DNA of 64,000 bases from Rhizobium sp. J15 (GTDB lineage Bacteria; Pseudomonadota; Alphaproteobacteria; Rhizobiales; Rhizobiaceae), in the NCBI RefSeq assembly GCF_002531825.1, contig NZ_NWSX01000001.1, forward strand, positions 368,181 to 432,180. Reading direction: 5' to 3'. The translations under genes were made by a program, and so were the position numbers. Below the pieces are notes generated by a model. The model was not told the origin of the DNA. It did no database searches and saw only the letters and a program-made list of their open reading frames with translations. Positions within the stretch are counted from its first letter, which is position 1. Each line of letters opens with the position of its first letter. This document shows, piece by piece, positions 8,785 through 16,679 of this stretch.

Positions 8785-10155
8785 ATGGCAGCAAATCCCA
8801 AAATCACTTTCATCGGAGCTGGCTCCACCGTCTTCATGAAGAACATCATCGGCGACGTTCTGCAGCGGCCGGCGCTTTCGGGCGCCACGATCGCGTTGAT
8901 GGATCTCAACCCGCAGCGGCTTGAAGAAAGCGCCGTCGTCGTCAACAAGCTGATCTCGACGCTCGGCGTCAAGGCCAAGGCCGAGACCTATTCCGACCAG
9001 CGCAAGGCATTGGCCGGCGCCGATTTCGTCGTCGTCGCCTTCCAGATCGGCGGCTATGAACCCTGCACCGTCACCGATTTCGAGGTGCCGAAGAAATACG
9101 GGCTGCGCCAGACGATCGCCGACACGCTCGGCGTCGGCGGCATCATGCGCGGGCTTCGCACCGTGCCGCATCTCTGGAAGGTCTGCGAGGACATGCTCGC
9201 CGTCTGCCCCGAGGCGATCATGCTGCAATATGTCAACCCGATGGCGATCAACACCTGGGCGATCTCGGAGAAATATCCGACCATCCGCCAGGTCGGCCTC
9301 TGCCACTCGGTGCAGGGCACGGCGATGGAGCTGGCCCATGACCTCGACATTCCCTACGAGGAAATCCGCTACCGCGCGGCCGGCATCAACCACATGGCCT
9401 TCTATCTCAAATTCGAGCATCGCCAGGCCGACGGCTCCTACCGGAACCTCTATCCCGATCTCCTGCGCGCCTATCGCGAGGGCAGGGCGCCGAAGCCCGG
9501 CTGGAACCCGCGCTGCCCGAACAAGGTGCGCTACGAGATGCTGACGCGGCTCGGCTATTTCGTCACCGAAAGCTCCGAGCATTTCGCCGAATACACGCCC
9601 TATTTCATCAAGGAAGGCCGCGAGGACCTGATCGAGAAATTCGGCATTCCGCTCGACGAATATCCCAAGCGCTGCATCGAGCAGATCGAGCGCTGGAAGG
9701 GACAGGCGGAAGCCTATCGCAGCGCCGACAAGATCGAGGTGCAGCCGTCGAAGGAATATGCCTCCTCGATCATCAACTCGGTCTGGACCGGCGAGCCCTC
9801 CGTCATTTACGGCAATGTCCGCAACAATGGCTGCATCACCTCGCTGCCAGAAAATTGCGCCGCCGAAGTGCCCTGCCTGGTCGACGCCTCCGGCATCCAG
9901 CCGACCTTCATCGGCGACCTGCCGCCGCAGCTGACCGCGCTGATCCGCACCAATATCAACGTGCAGGAACTGACGGTGCAGGCGCTGATGACGGAAAATC
10001 GCGAGCACATCTACCACGCCGCGATGATGGACCCGCACACCGCAGCCGAACTCGATCTCGACCAGATCTGGTCGCTGGTCGACGACCTGCTCGCCACCCA
10101 CGGCGACTGGCTGCCGGAATGGGCCCGCACATCCAAGAAAGTTCAGGCCGCCTGA
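8785..10155 (+). CDS. agaL2: Second alpha-galactosidase, glycoside hydrolase family 4
   Basis: A 456-residue GH4 hydrolase with NAD-binding motif TFIGAGSTVFMKN, metal/active-site Cys and His in GLCHSVQGTAMEL, and GINHMAFYLKFE. It is clearly a paralogue of the first gene of this operon but divergent, which suggests different substrate preferences (for example melibiose versus longer raffinose-family sugars). The ATG at 8785 is chosen for the GGAGGT at 8775-8780; an in-frame ATG at 8770 is the alternative. It is the last gene of the operon, followed 30 nt later by an intrinsic terminator. Confidence 0.88.
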   Translation: MAANPKITFIGAGSTVFMKNIIGDVLQRPALSGATIALMDLNPQRLEESAVVVNKLISTLGVKAKAETYSDQRKALAGADFVVVAFQIGGYEPCTVTDFEVPKKYGLRQTIADTLGVGGIMRGLRTVPHLWKVCEDMLAVCPEAIMLQYVNPMAINTWAISEKYPTIRQVGLCHSVQGTAMELAHDLDIPYEEIRYRAAGINHMAFYLKFEHRQADGSYRNLYPDLLRAYREGRAPKPGWNPRCPNKVRYEMLTRLGYFVTESSEHFAEYTPYFIKEGREDLIEKFGIPLDEYPKRCIEQIERWKGQAEAYRSADKIEVQPSKEYASSIINSVWTGEPSVIYGNVRNNGCITSLPENCAAEVPCLVDASGIQPTFIGDLPPQLTALIRTNINVQELTVQALMTENREHIYHAAMMDPHTAAELDLDQIWSLVDDLLATHGDWLPEWARTSKKVQAA

Positions 10156-10184
10156 CCTCTTTCTCCCAGGTTAGGCATCAAGGA

Positions 10185-10220
10185 GCCCCGCGGTGTGGCA
10201 ACGACCGCGGGGCTTTTGTT
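10185..10220 (+). terminator. Rho-independent terminator of the agp operon
   Basis: A perfect 10-bp stem, GCCCCGCGGT (10185-10194) with ACCGCGGGGC (10204-10213), a 9-nt loop and a following T-rich run (TTTTGTTT). It lies 30 nt after the agaL2 stop codon and is the clearest intrinsic terminator in the window. Confidence 0.9.
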
Positions 10221-10254
10221 TGGGACAAATGCCAGCATTCAATTGCAGGAAATT

Positions 10255-10554
10255 CTAGATTCCGGAGCCATCGAGCTGCTGGGCGTCGTCGCCTTCCCAG
10301 GGTGAAGGCATCGAGGTGCGATTGGCCGAGGGCATCGGCATCCAACACTTCAATTCCGGCTCGGCATATTCGATGATGTGCCCGGGCGAGGAATCGGAGG
10401 CGCGCCAGCCTTCTCCTGCGAATTGATCGCCATGCGACCAATAGGCGAGATCAACTTCCGCCGGCCCCTGTTCGGACGCGCGGATCGTCACCAGAATCCG
10501 GCTGCCGTCTTTTGGTGCGCTTGCCATCTGGCGCCAGCGATCTGGGTCATCCAT
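10255..10554 (-). CDS. Small conserved hypothetical protein
   Basis: A 99-residue soluble protein beginning MDDPDRWRQMASAPKDGSR. The ATG at 10554 is picked because AGGAGGAAGCA lies directly upstream; the reading frame stays open further upstream but without a better start. The pattern WRQMASAPKDG..I.V....., then a W-containing strand and a C-terminal acidic tail, is one I associate with short rhizobial proteins of unknown function. It stands alone on the minus strand, convergent with the agp terminator and divergent from the HNH gene. I cannot assign a function. Confidence 0.6.
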   Translation of the reverse strand: MDDPDRWRQMASAPKDGSRILVTIRASEQGPAEVDLAYWSHGDQFAGEGWRASDSSPGHIIEYAEPELKCWMPMPSANRTSMPSPWEGDDAQQLDGSGI

Positions 10555-10757
10555 TGCTTCCTCCTGCCTTGCTGCGAGTTGAAGTGTCGCTTCGCTATCG
10601 GAAACGGTCAATTGAAACTTTGCGAACCCCCGTCGCTTGTTGATGCTCAGCCGTGATGCATCCGATCGTTCCTCACCCAGCCATTGCTGATCAATTCTCT
10701 TCAAATGGAGGATGCAAGCGCGTATCTGAACCGAACTGGCCGTGCTACGCATCGGAC

Positions 10758-11663
10758 ATGGGATTCGGGGTTTTCATCCACCGCTCAGATTCGATCTATG
10801 ACGACAGCCCGGCAGAACAATATCAGTTCCCGCGCCAGTATCTCGGTCGTGTGCAAGCCTGCCTCGGAGAATGGATCATTTACTACGAGCCGCGCAAGGT
10901 TGCGGCGAGCCGCGGCTATTTCGCCATCGCCAAGGTGGCCCAAGTCATTCCGGATCCGAAGGCGCCCGGCATGTATCTGGCACTTATCGAGCCAGGCAGC
11001 TACCTCGATTTCATCAACGCTGTTCCGTTCAGTGGGCCGGACGGTGTCATTGAGCGAGGGGTGTTGAATGAGGAGGGGCGGATTTCCGGTAGGGCTCAAG
11101 CTGCGGTGCGCCCAATATCCGCGACGGATTTCAATCGTATCGTGTCGATTGGGCTGGATGAGCACGAGCCCGAACTGCCTCGGCTGCCGGGAGTAACGCT
11201 TCCTGCCTACGGATTTGCCGACGGTGCTCAAGCGCCGTTCACATTTGAGCAGGAGCGCGACCGGGTTACGCAACTCTCGTCACGGATCGTTCGCAATCGA
11301 CTATTTCGGCGGCTGGTTCTGCAGGCCTATGACAAGCGGTGCGCGATCACTGGTCTGAAGCTGATAAACGGCGGCGGGCGTGCTGAAGTTGATGCTGCGC
11401 ATATCCGCCCCGTGGAGACAAACGGACCCGATATCCTCACCAACGGCATTGCTCTGTCTGGCACCGCACACTGGATGTTCGACCGCGGGTTGATCAGCCT
11501 CTCGGACGATCTCGATATTCTGATCTCGCGGCAAGCCAACGATCCGGAAAGCATCCGAGGACTGATCAACAAGTCTGGAAGGGCGATCGTGCCTTCAAGA
11601 CCGTTCGAGCGGCCCCATCCTCATTTTCTCCAGTGGCATCGCCAAAATTGCTTTAAGCACTAG
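10758..11663 (+). CDS. HNH endonuclease with an extra N-terminal domain
   Basis: A 301-residue protein. The C-terminal third is an HNH nuclease: YDKRCAITGL (knuckle region), then EVDAAHIRPVETNGPD with the first His, NGIALSGTAHWMFDRGLI with the Asn and last His. The N-terminal 150 residues (start MGFGVFIHRSDSIYDD, then YLGRVQACLGEWIIYYEPRK and RGYFAIAKVAQVIPDPK) are a beta-rich domain that resembles PUA/EVE-like nucleic-acid-binding folds; that resemblance is my inference. The ATG at 10758 fits the conserved MGFGVFIH opening; the frame is open back to 10653 but without support. It may be a modified-base-dependent restriction enzyme. It sits in the accessory patch with the retron, on the opposite strand. 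Confidence 0.75.
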   Translation: MGFGVFIHRSDSIYDDSPAEQYQFPRQYLGRVQACLGEWIIYYEPRKVAASRGYFAIAKVAQVIPDPKAPGMYLALIEPGSYLDFINAVPFSGPDGVIERGVLNEEGRISGRAQAAVRPISATDFNRIVSIGLDEHEPELPRLPGVTLPAYGFADGAQAPFTFEQERDRVTQLSSRIVRNRLFRRLVLQAYDKRCAITGLKLINGGGRAEVDAAHIRPVETNGPDILTNGIALSGTAHWMFDRGLISLSDDLDILISRQANDPESIRGLINKSGRAIVPSRPFERPHPHFLQWHRQNCFKH

Positions 11664-12310
11664 CAAGGAATGATCCAAGCCGGTTGCCCCGATCCGGGCT
11701 TTGAATGTCGACTACAACGTGCGCGTTCGCCGAACGACCGCAGCAAAAGATTGAGAGAGACGGCGACTTTGTCGATGTCGCGAATGTCCTGCGAATATTG
11801 GCCGGTGTAGAGTTTCACAATCATGCTGTCGCGAGCAGAGCCCCTGGGTTCGAAATAGAGGTTCAGGTAGTAGGCTTGCTTATCGCCGCCGCGAAGCTGA
11901 GAGAGCTTGTCTCGTTCCTTTTTTCAGCGCAGCGACTCGGTCGAGCGCCGTATTGCTGATCTGCCTCGAGCGAAGCGAGGATCGAGCGATTGACACGCGG
12001 ATTTCTGATCTCTGCGAGAGACCGTCCGCCTTTGGCCGGGCTGCCACCTTGAGGGGCTCTTCTGCAATCGTGCCGTCGATCGGTGCATTGACGACAGCGA
12101 AACCGCGTTGACCGTACCGTCAGGCTCGTGAAGCCGATGATCGCTGGCAATGAGACGACAGTGATGAGCGCCAGCAGCAGCCTACGGTGATGCGTGCCTG
12201 TGATATTCGCGAGCTACCTTGGAGCGGCCTTTGCCCGGGTGTCCATTTTCCGTGCACGATCTTCGCGACGCTCGGGGCGACGCCGTAGGGAGTGCGCGAT
12301 GACACGAAAG
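11660..12310 (-). pseudogene. Frameshifted remnant of an HlyD-like membrane-fusion protein
   Basis: No single frame is open, but consecutive minus-strand frames give protein-like segments in a sensible order: a membrane helix RRLLLALITVVSLPAIIGF (about 12180-12120), then FAVVNAPIDGTIAEEPLKV, the biotinyl-lipoyl-like strand of HlyD/RND adaptors (about 12100-12040), then NRSILASLEADQQ, ALDRVAALKK, and after a run of six As a one-base shift into ERDKLSQLRGGDKQAYYLNL, which stays open to a stop at 11660. At least three frame changes are needed. The order membrane helix, lipoyl half-motif, coiled coil matches a membrane-fusion protein. The C-terminal part after about 11700 is unassigned. Decay and proximity to the retron mark this as an eroding accessory site. 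Confidence 0.5.
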
Positions 12311-12358
12311 GGAGAGGTTTCGAACGTCTGCGGCTGTAGCCCCTAGGAACCAAATAAG

Positions 12359-14092
12359 TCACGACGCCGGTGGCGCGTAGTGATCGATGACTTTGACAAT
12401 TCGGTCGAGCAAAGGGTTAAACCCGCTGAAATCGATTTTGGCAGCGTTGGCTTTTACGACGCTAGTAGCAAAAACCTCCTTCCCATATTCTTTCGTGATG
12501 TCGATCTTGTTGCTCGGATTGAACTTTTTGCCGTTGAGCACGATCGTGGTCCAGCTCTTAGGAAACATACTTTCCATTGAGCTTTTGCCGCCCGCTTCAG
12601 GCGTCTTTACGACATATAGGTTCTCGCAGACGTGATAGAAGTCTTGGGTACTCGTTACCGACATTCCCACGTTGAAGTTCTTCTTGATGGTCCCCGCGAC
12701 GTCACCCAACCCATCATCGTTATCGAGAACCATGATAACCGGGAATTTCATCGGCTTATGCTGCATGGGCTTTCTGTCAGATTTCGATGAGTCTAGGTTT
12801 CGCAGGTAGTCGAGGGGGATCGATTTCAGGTCCCCCGTTCCTCCTCCTAGATCCATGATCTCATGAGATTTTCCGCCGTAGTTAAAAAATGACAATGAGA
12901 ATTTGAAGCCATTCACTGTCGGCTCTCCCAACCGCGGCTGCCAAGAGGGGAGATGTCTAATAGCCTCACGAAGGTAGACGGGATCTGTCTTTCCTTCCGT
13001 GACAATCAGGGGAGCCTCTAGCGCAATGAAGCGCTTATAAAAAAGGAAGCGGCGATAGAGCGATCGGATGGCGCGTGGCGCCGAACGTTGATCTTGTACG
13101 GACCGCCGTTCTTCCGTCTGAGTCACTGAATAGATATGATTTAGGATACCTTCCAATGGAGCAAGATTATCCGTCATCTCTGGTATTGGTGTGCCTCCAG
13201 CAACTGTGGGCGTCTGATGAGAGTGAAAATAGGCACCCTGCCGAAAAACGCTGTCGCACATCGCGCGGGCGTTTCGATAATACTCGCTGCGAATGTTGAC
13301 CTTTTCATTTACTATAAGGCCCGTCACCATCTGACGGCTACCCCGACAATGCATGCGCGTCTTCGTAAAATTGATGGCGAAACCACAATCGTCTATCCGG
13401 CTTGCTAGTTCCTTCCCGATCACCCAGGTGGACGGGTCCGTTTGGTTCACTCGTGCAATATCGGCTGGAAATTCTCTTCGGTTCGTAGAAAAAGTAATAT
13501 CGTCGGCATAGCGCGAGTATCGTAAGCCATACGTTCTCGCGAGCCTTAGAAGTCGCACATCTAGTATGTGGCAGATCAATTCTGAGATTACCGGAGAACA
13601 TGGGCTGCCCTGCGGAAGGGCGACGCCATCACAGGCGATCTGGGCAATGGTAGTCGCCACCTCGTTCGTTAGTGCAAAGGACGTGTCTTTCAGGAAAAAG
13701 CCGCGAACCCGCCCGAAGTTGAATGTGGGGAAGAAGTCGGCGAGATCCAAGTTCAGAACGAACCTTTTGCGTTTGTGGATTTTTGCATTGCCCTCAATCC
13801 CGCGACCTTTGCGAAATCCGTAAGACACGGATTTCGCATCAAAGTTTTGTTCAATCTCGGCGAGGCATCCGTAGAGAACATGCGCAAGGTGAGTTTGGAG
13901 TTTTTTGAGTTTTGGGAACGGGGCTTTAATAACTCGTTTGCCGCCAGATTTTTTTGGGATTTCGAATTCCGTATACTTCGCCGCCGGCATCGTCTGATAA
14001 ACGATCGATGTCATTGCGCTCGGCGTGAAACCTAACAACCTCGCAAGATCTTTACGATCTTTTGTTGCTTTCAATTTCGCTAAATAACTCAA
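12359..14092 (-). CDS. Retron reverse transcriptase fused to a TOPRIM domain (Ec67-like)
   Basis: A 577-residue protein. Residues 1-350 are a retron-type RT: the NAKIH (NAxxH, about 102-106) and VTG (256-258) motifs typical of retrons, LDLADFF (115-121) with the first catalytic Asp, LPQGSPCSP (159-167) and YADD (195-198). Residues 360-577 carry TOPRIM motifs, VTEGKTD (364-370) and MVLDNDDG (454-461). This RT-TOPRIM fusion is the layout of retron Ec67. Retrons make a branched RNA-DNA molecule and are phage-defence systems in which the toxic effector is held inactive until infection; here the TOPRIM nuclease-like domain would be the effector. The start is TTG at 14092, 20 nt downstream of the predicted msd end. 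Base composition is AT-richer than the neighbours, which points to horizontal transfer. Confidence 0.92.
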   Translation of the reverse strand: MSYLAKLKATKDRKDLARLLGFTPSAMTSIVYQTMPAAKYTEFEIPKKSGGKRVIKAPFPKLKKLQTHLAHVLYGCLAEIEQNFDAKSVSYGFRKGRGIEGNAKIHKRKRFVLNLDLADFFPTFNFGRVRGFFLKDTSFALTNEVATTIAQIACDGVALPQGSPCSPVISELICHILDVRLLRLARTYGLRYSRYADDITFSTNRREFPADIARVNQTDPSTWVIGKELASRIDDCGFAINFTKTRMHCRGSRQMVTGLIVNEKVNIRSEYYRNARAMCDSVFRQGAYFHSHQTPTVAGGTPIPEMTDNLAPLEGILNHIYSVTQTEERRSVQDQRSAPRAIRSLYRRFLFYKRFIALEAPLIVTEGKTDPVYLREAIRHLPSWQPRLGEPTVNGFKFSLSFFNYGGKSHEIMDLGGGTGDLKSIPLDYLRNLDSSKSDRKPMQHKPMKFPVIMVLDNDDGLGDVAGTIKKNFNVGMSVTSTQDFYHVCENLYVVKTPEAGGKSSMESMFPKSWTTIVLNGKKFNPSNKIDITKEYGKEVFATSVVKANAAKIDFSGFNPLLDRIVKVIDHYAPPAS

Positions 14093-14112
14093 TCAAATTC
14101 TCGGACAAAATA

Positions 14113-14256
14113 GGACTTGCAGGCACTCTTACGCGAGCACGGCGATGAACCAATAGGCAGGTCCAGTAACCGCAATATGGACCAGGGAAGCACAAGAGGC
14201 CCCCTAGCGTTGAATCTTATGTCTCGAATCCGGACAACAAGTCTGCCTGCAAGCCC
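14113..14256 (-). ncRNA. Retron msr-msd RNA (Ec67-like)
   Basis: Directly upstream of the RT gene on the same strand. The ends are a complementary pair as retrons require: a1 GGGCTTGCAGGCA (14256-14244) and a2 TGCCTGCAAGTCC (14125-14113), pairing at 12 of 13 positions. Right after a1 comes AGGCAGACTTGTTG, which closely matches what I recall of the Ec67 msr around its branching G (AGGCAGATTTGTTGG), and a2 also resembles the Ec67 3' end. Inside the presumed msd a stem GGTCCA/TGGACC (14183-14178 with 14165-14160) can form. A palindrome AGCCCT-TGGTC-AGGGCT overlaps the a1 side (14268-14252). Exact msr and msd limits and the branching G are inferred. Confidence 0.75.
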
Positions 14257-14309
14257 TGACCAAGGGCTACCATTTCGAGTTGCGATTTCCAAGGCCTACT
14301 TGGTTTAAC

Positions 14310-14879
14310 GCATGAAAATCGAAACGTTCGATGAAAACGGTCTATTCTTGCGTTTGGAGGAACCGCGCAGGACCGGCCATAATTTCCGTTTGACCTTCCT
14401 TCACGTCGATTTCAGTCCGTTCCCTACAGCTTGTTCAAGGACTTCGGTCGCTCAAATTCCCGGCCGAGTGCGCGAGGTCGTTGATGCTGATACGGACCAA
14501 GAAGACATGCGCTGCCGGTCGGAAGAAAGTGTTCTCCACCTTGCAAAGACTCCCTCTATTGCCACTCTCATCAAGGTAGAAGCCCGCGAGCTTTTCCGCA
14601 TCTCAGTAGAAAATCTTACGTACGGAGAGGAAAACAAAATCTCCAAGCCACTGGAACATTAAGACTTTAATCTACCGCGCCGCTTCAAGCTAAACGGGTT
14701 GACAGTTCGTATCCGTTCATCTGCGCCAGAAATCAAATGACAGGGCTCCGCTCCCAATCAAAGGCAACCAATTCTCCAGCCACTTGCGCGGTGATTACGA
14801 GCGCTGCCGATTTGTCGTGCCGTGGTTAGCTGACTTGAACGAATGAACACCCTTTTCCCGTCGGCCACTCCGCTTGCAC
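14310..14879. other. Intergenic stretch without a supported gene
   Basis: About 570 bp between the retron promoter side and the end of the arabinoside transporter operon. A 116-codon open frame (14312-14662, plus) begins MKIETFDENGLFLRLEE, but it has no ribosome site and no family I recognise. No terminator, tRNA end or direct repeat marking an insertion boundary is visible. Confidence 0.5.
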
Positions 14880-15692
14880 CTACCCCACCGCACCAAAATC
14901 CGCCGCCAACACCGCATCCTTCAGCGCCCGCGAATACGCATGCTGCGGATTATCCAACACCGCCCGCGCCTGTCCCCGCTCGACGATCTCGCCCTTCCGC
15001 ATGATGATAATATTGTCGCTGACGTAATAGGCGGTCGCGAGATCATGGGTGATGTAGATGATCGAAAGGCCGAGTTCGTTTTTCAGGCGGCCGAAGAGGT
15101 TGACGATGGCCATGCGGAGCGATGCGTCGACCATTGAGACCGGTTCGTCGGCGACCAGCAGGCGGGGTTGGGGGATGAGGGCGCGGGCGATGGCGACACG
15201 CTGGAGCTGGCCGCCGGAGAGTTCGTGGGGGAAGCGGCCTTTCACCTCTTCAAGCGTCAGGCCGACGTGATGGAGGGCGGCGTCCGCCATGCGCTCGGCC
15301 TCCTGCTTGTCCGGCCGTTTTCCCGAGGCCGCGAAATTGCGGGCGGTTTCGAAGAGGTAGCGGTCGACCCGCTTCAGCGGATTGAAGGCTTCGAAGGGGT
15401 TTTGCAGAACCGGCTGGACCTCCTTCATGAAGGCCTTGCGTTCGGCTCTGTTATGGATGGCGACGGTGCTGCCAGCGAATTGAAGCTCTCCTTCCGTCGG
15501 CTCGGTCTGGCCGAGGATCATCGCCGCGACGGTCGATTTTCCTGAGCCGGATTCGCCGACGATCGACAAGATTTCCGGTTCCTCGCCGAGTTCGAAGCTG
15601 ACGTCCTTGACGGCGGTGATCAGGCGCCGGCCGAGCATGCCGCCCTGGCGGTAGATTTTGGTGACATGCGAGAGGCTGAGCAGAGCGGTCAA
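14880..15692 (-). CDS. Oligosaccharide ABC transporter ATP-binding protein (OppF-type)
   Basis: A 270-residue ATPase: Walker [11 protein letters not shown]-loop VQPVLQNPFEAFNP, signature ELSGGQLQRVAIARAL, Walker B LLVADEPVSMVDAS and H-loop YITHDLATAYYV. The TTG start at 15692 overlaps the TGA of the upstream ATPase gene, with GGGAG a few bases before it; the frame extends to 15719 but inside the neighbour. In the D-loop the usual SALD is replaced by SMVDA, as in many OppF-like subunits. It is the last gene of the minus-strand operon running from the GH51 gene at 22251. With the preceding OppD-type protein it should form the ATPase heterodimer. Confidence 0.85.
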   Translation of the reverse strand: MTALLSLSHVTKIYRQGGMLGRRLITAVKDVSFELGEEPEILSIVGESGSGKSTVAAMILGQTEPTEGELQFAGSTVAIHNRAERKAFMKEVQPVLQNPFEAFNPLKRVDRYLFETARNFAASGKRPDKQEAERMADAALHHVGLTLEEVKGRFPHELSGGQLQRVAIARALIPQPRLLVADEPVSMVDASLRMAIVNLFGRLKNELGLSIIYITHDLATAYYVSDNIIIMRKGEIVERGQARAVLDNPQHAYSRALKDAVLAADFGAVG

Positions 15693-16678
15693 ACCTGATC
15701 TCCCGTAACGGCAAAACACGCGACCCGCCGCTGCGGCCCGACGGTGACGAGCGGCGGAACCTTCTGCGAGCAGATCTCCATGCGCTTCGGACAGCGCGGG
15801 TGAAACCGGCAGCCTTCCGGCGGCATGGCGAGGTTCGGCGGGCGGCCTTCCAGCGAGGGACGTGTCGTGGGGTCGCCGATCTTCGGCAGGCTGCCGACCA
15901 GATGCTGCGTATAGGGGTGGAGCGGCATGCTGAAGAGCTTGGCGGTCGGCGCCTCCTCGACGAGACGCCCGGCATAGACGATGCCGATGCGGTCGGAGAC
16001 CGTCGCGTGAACCCCCATGTCATGGGTGACGAACAGGAAGGACGAGCCCATCTCGCGCTGGATGTCGCGGATCATCGTCAGCACATCGCGCTGCACGATG
16101 ACGTCGAGCGCGGTCGTCGGCTCGTCGGCGATGATGAATTCCGGCGTCAGGATCGTGGCGAGCGCAATGGTCATGCGCTGGCGCATGCCGCCAGAGAGTT
16201 CGTGCGGATAGGCGTCGAGCAGCTGCGGATCGAGCTTCAGCCTCTGCAGGTGCGCGGCCACCTTTTCGAAGAAGATGCTCTTGCTCACCTTCATGTGGCG
16301 GAAGGCGAAATCGGTGAAGGAATGCCGGATCCGGCGCACCGGATTGAGCACGTTCATCGAGCCCTGCATGATATAGGACAGATGCCGCCAGCGCAGCGCC
16401 ATGCGCTCCTCCGGCTTCATCGCGTAGATATCCTGGGTGCCGCCGGCGAAATGGAATTTCACGTTGCCCGACACGACCCTAAGCGGCGGGCGGATGGCGC
16501 CGGCGATCGTCTTGATCAGTGTCGTCTTGCCGCTGCTCGATTCTCCGGCGACGCCGTAGACCTCGCCGCGGCCGATCGTCAGGCTGATATCGTCGACGGC
16601 GCGCACCTCGCGATCGACGCCGTAAAGGAAGGCGCGGTAATAGGCTTTCAGATTCTGGATTTCGACCAAAGCATCCAT
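15689..16678 (-). CDS. Oligosaccharide ABC transporter ATP-binding protein (OppD-type)
   Basis: A 329-residue ATPase with Walker A GESSSGKTT, signature ELSGGMRQRMTIALA, Walker [13 protein letters not shown] and H-loop FVTHDMG. The C-terminal oligo_HPY segment specific to OppD/OppF proteins is present (CRFHPRCPKRMEIC). It starts 1 nt after the end of the upstream permease gene and its stop overlaps the start of the OppF-type gene by 4 nt, so all four transporter genes are tightly coupled. The likely substrate is an arabino-oligosaccharide because of the GH51 gene at the head of the operon; peptide transport cannot be excluded on sequence alone. Confidence 0.87.
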   Translation of the reverse strand: MDALVEIQNLKAYYRAFLYGVDREVRAVDDISLTIGRGEVYGVAGESSSGKTTLIKTIAGAIRPPLRVVSGNVKFHFAGGTQDIYAMKPEERMALRWRHLSYIMQGSMNVLNPVRRIRHSFTDFAFRHMKVSKSIFFEKVAAHLQRLKLDPQLLDAYPHELSGGMRQRMTIALATILTPEFIIADEPTTALDVIVQRDVLTMIRDIQREMGSSFLFVTHDMGVHATVSDRIGIVYAGRLVEEAPTAKLFSMPLHPYTQHLVGSLPKIGDPTTRPSLEGRPPNLAMPPEGCRFHPRCPKRMEICSQKVPPLVTVGPQRRVACFAVTGDQV

Positions 16679-16679
16679 T

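Noticed and set aside
8275..10101. Open frame of about 600 codons on the minus strand
   Set aside because: Antisense to agpD and agaL2, no motif, no ribosome site.
10653..10757. Longer N-terminus for the HNH protein
   Set aside because: No ribosome site and low-complexity residues; MGFGVFIH at 10758 is the likely conserved start.
10758..14092. HNH gene as the effector of the retron (ATPase-HNH type retron)
   Set aside because: Opposite strand, separated by a pseudogene, no partner ATPase gene, and the RT already carries its own TOPRIM effector.
14312..14662. Gene of 116 codons upstream of the retron
   Set aside because: No ribosome site, no family and no protein-like pattern; described only as an intergenic frame.
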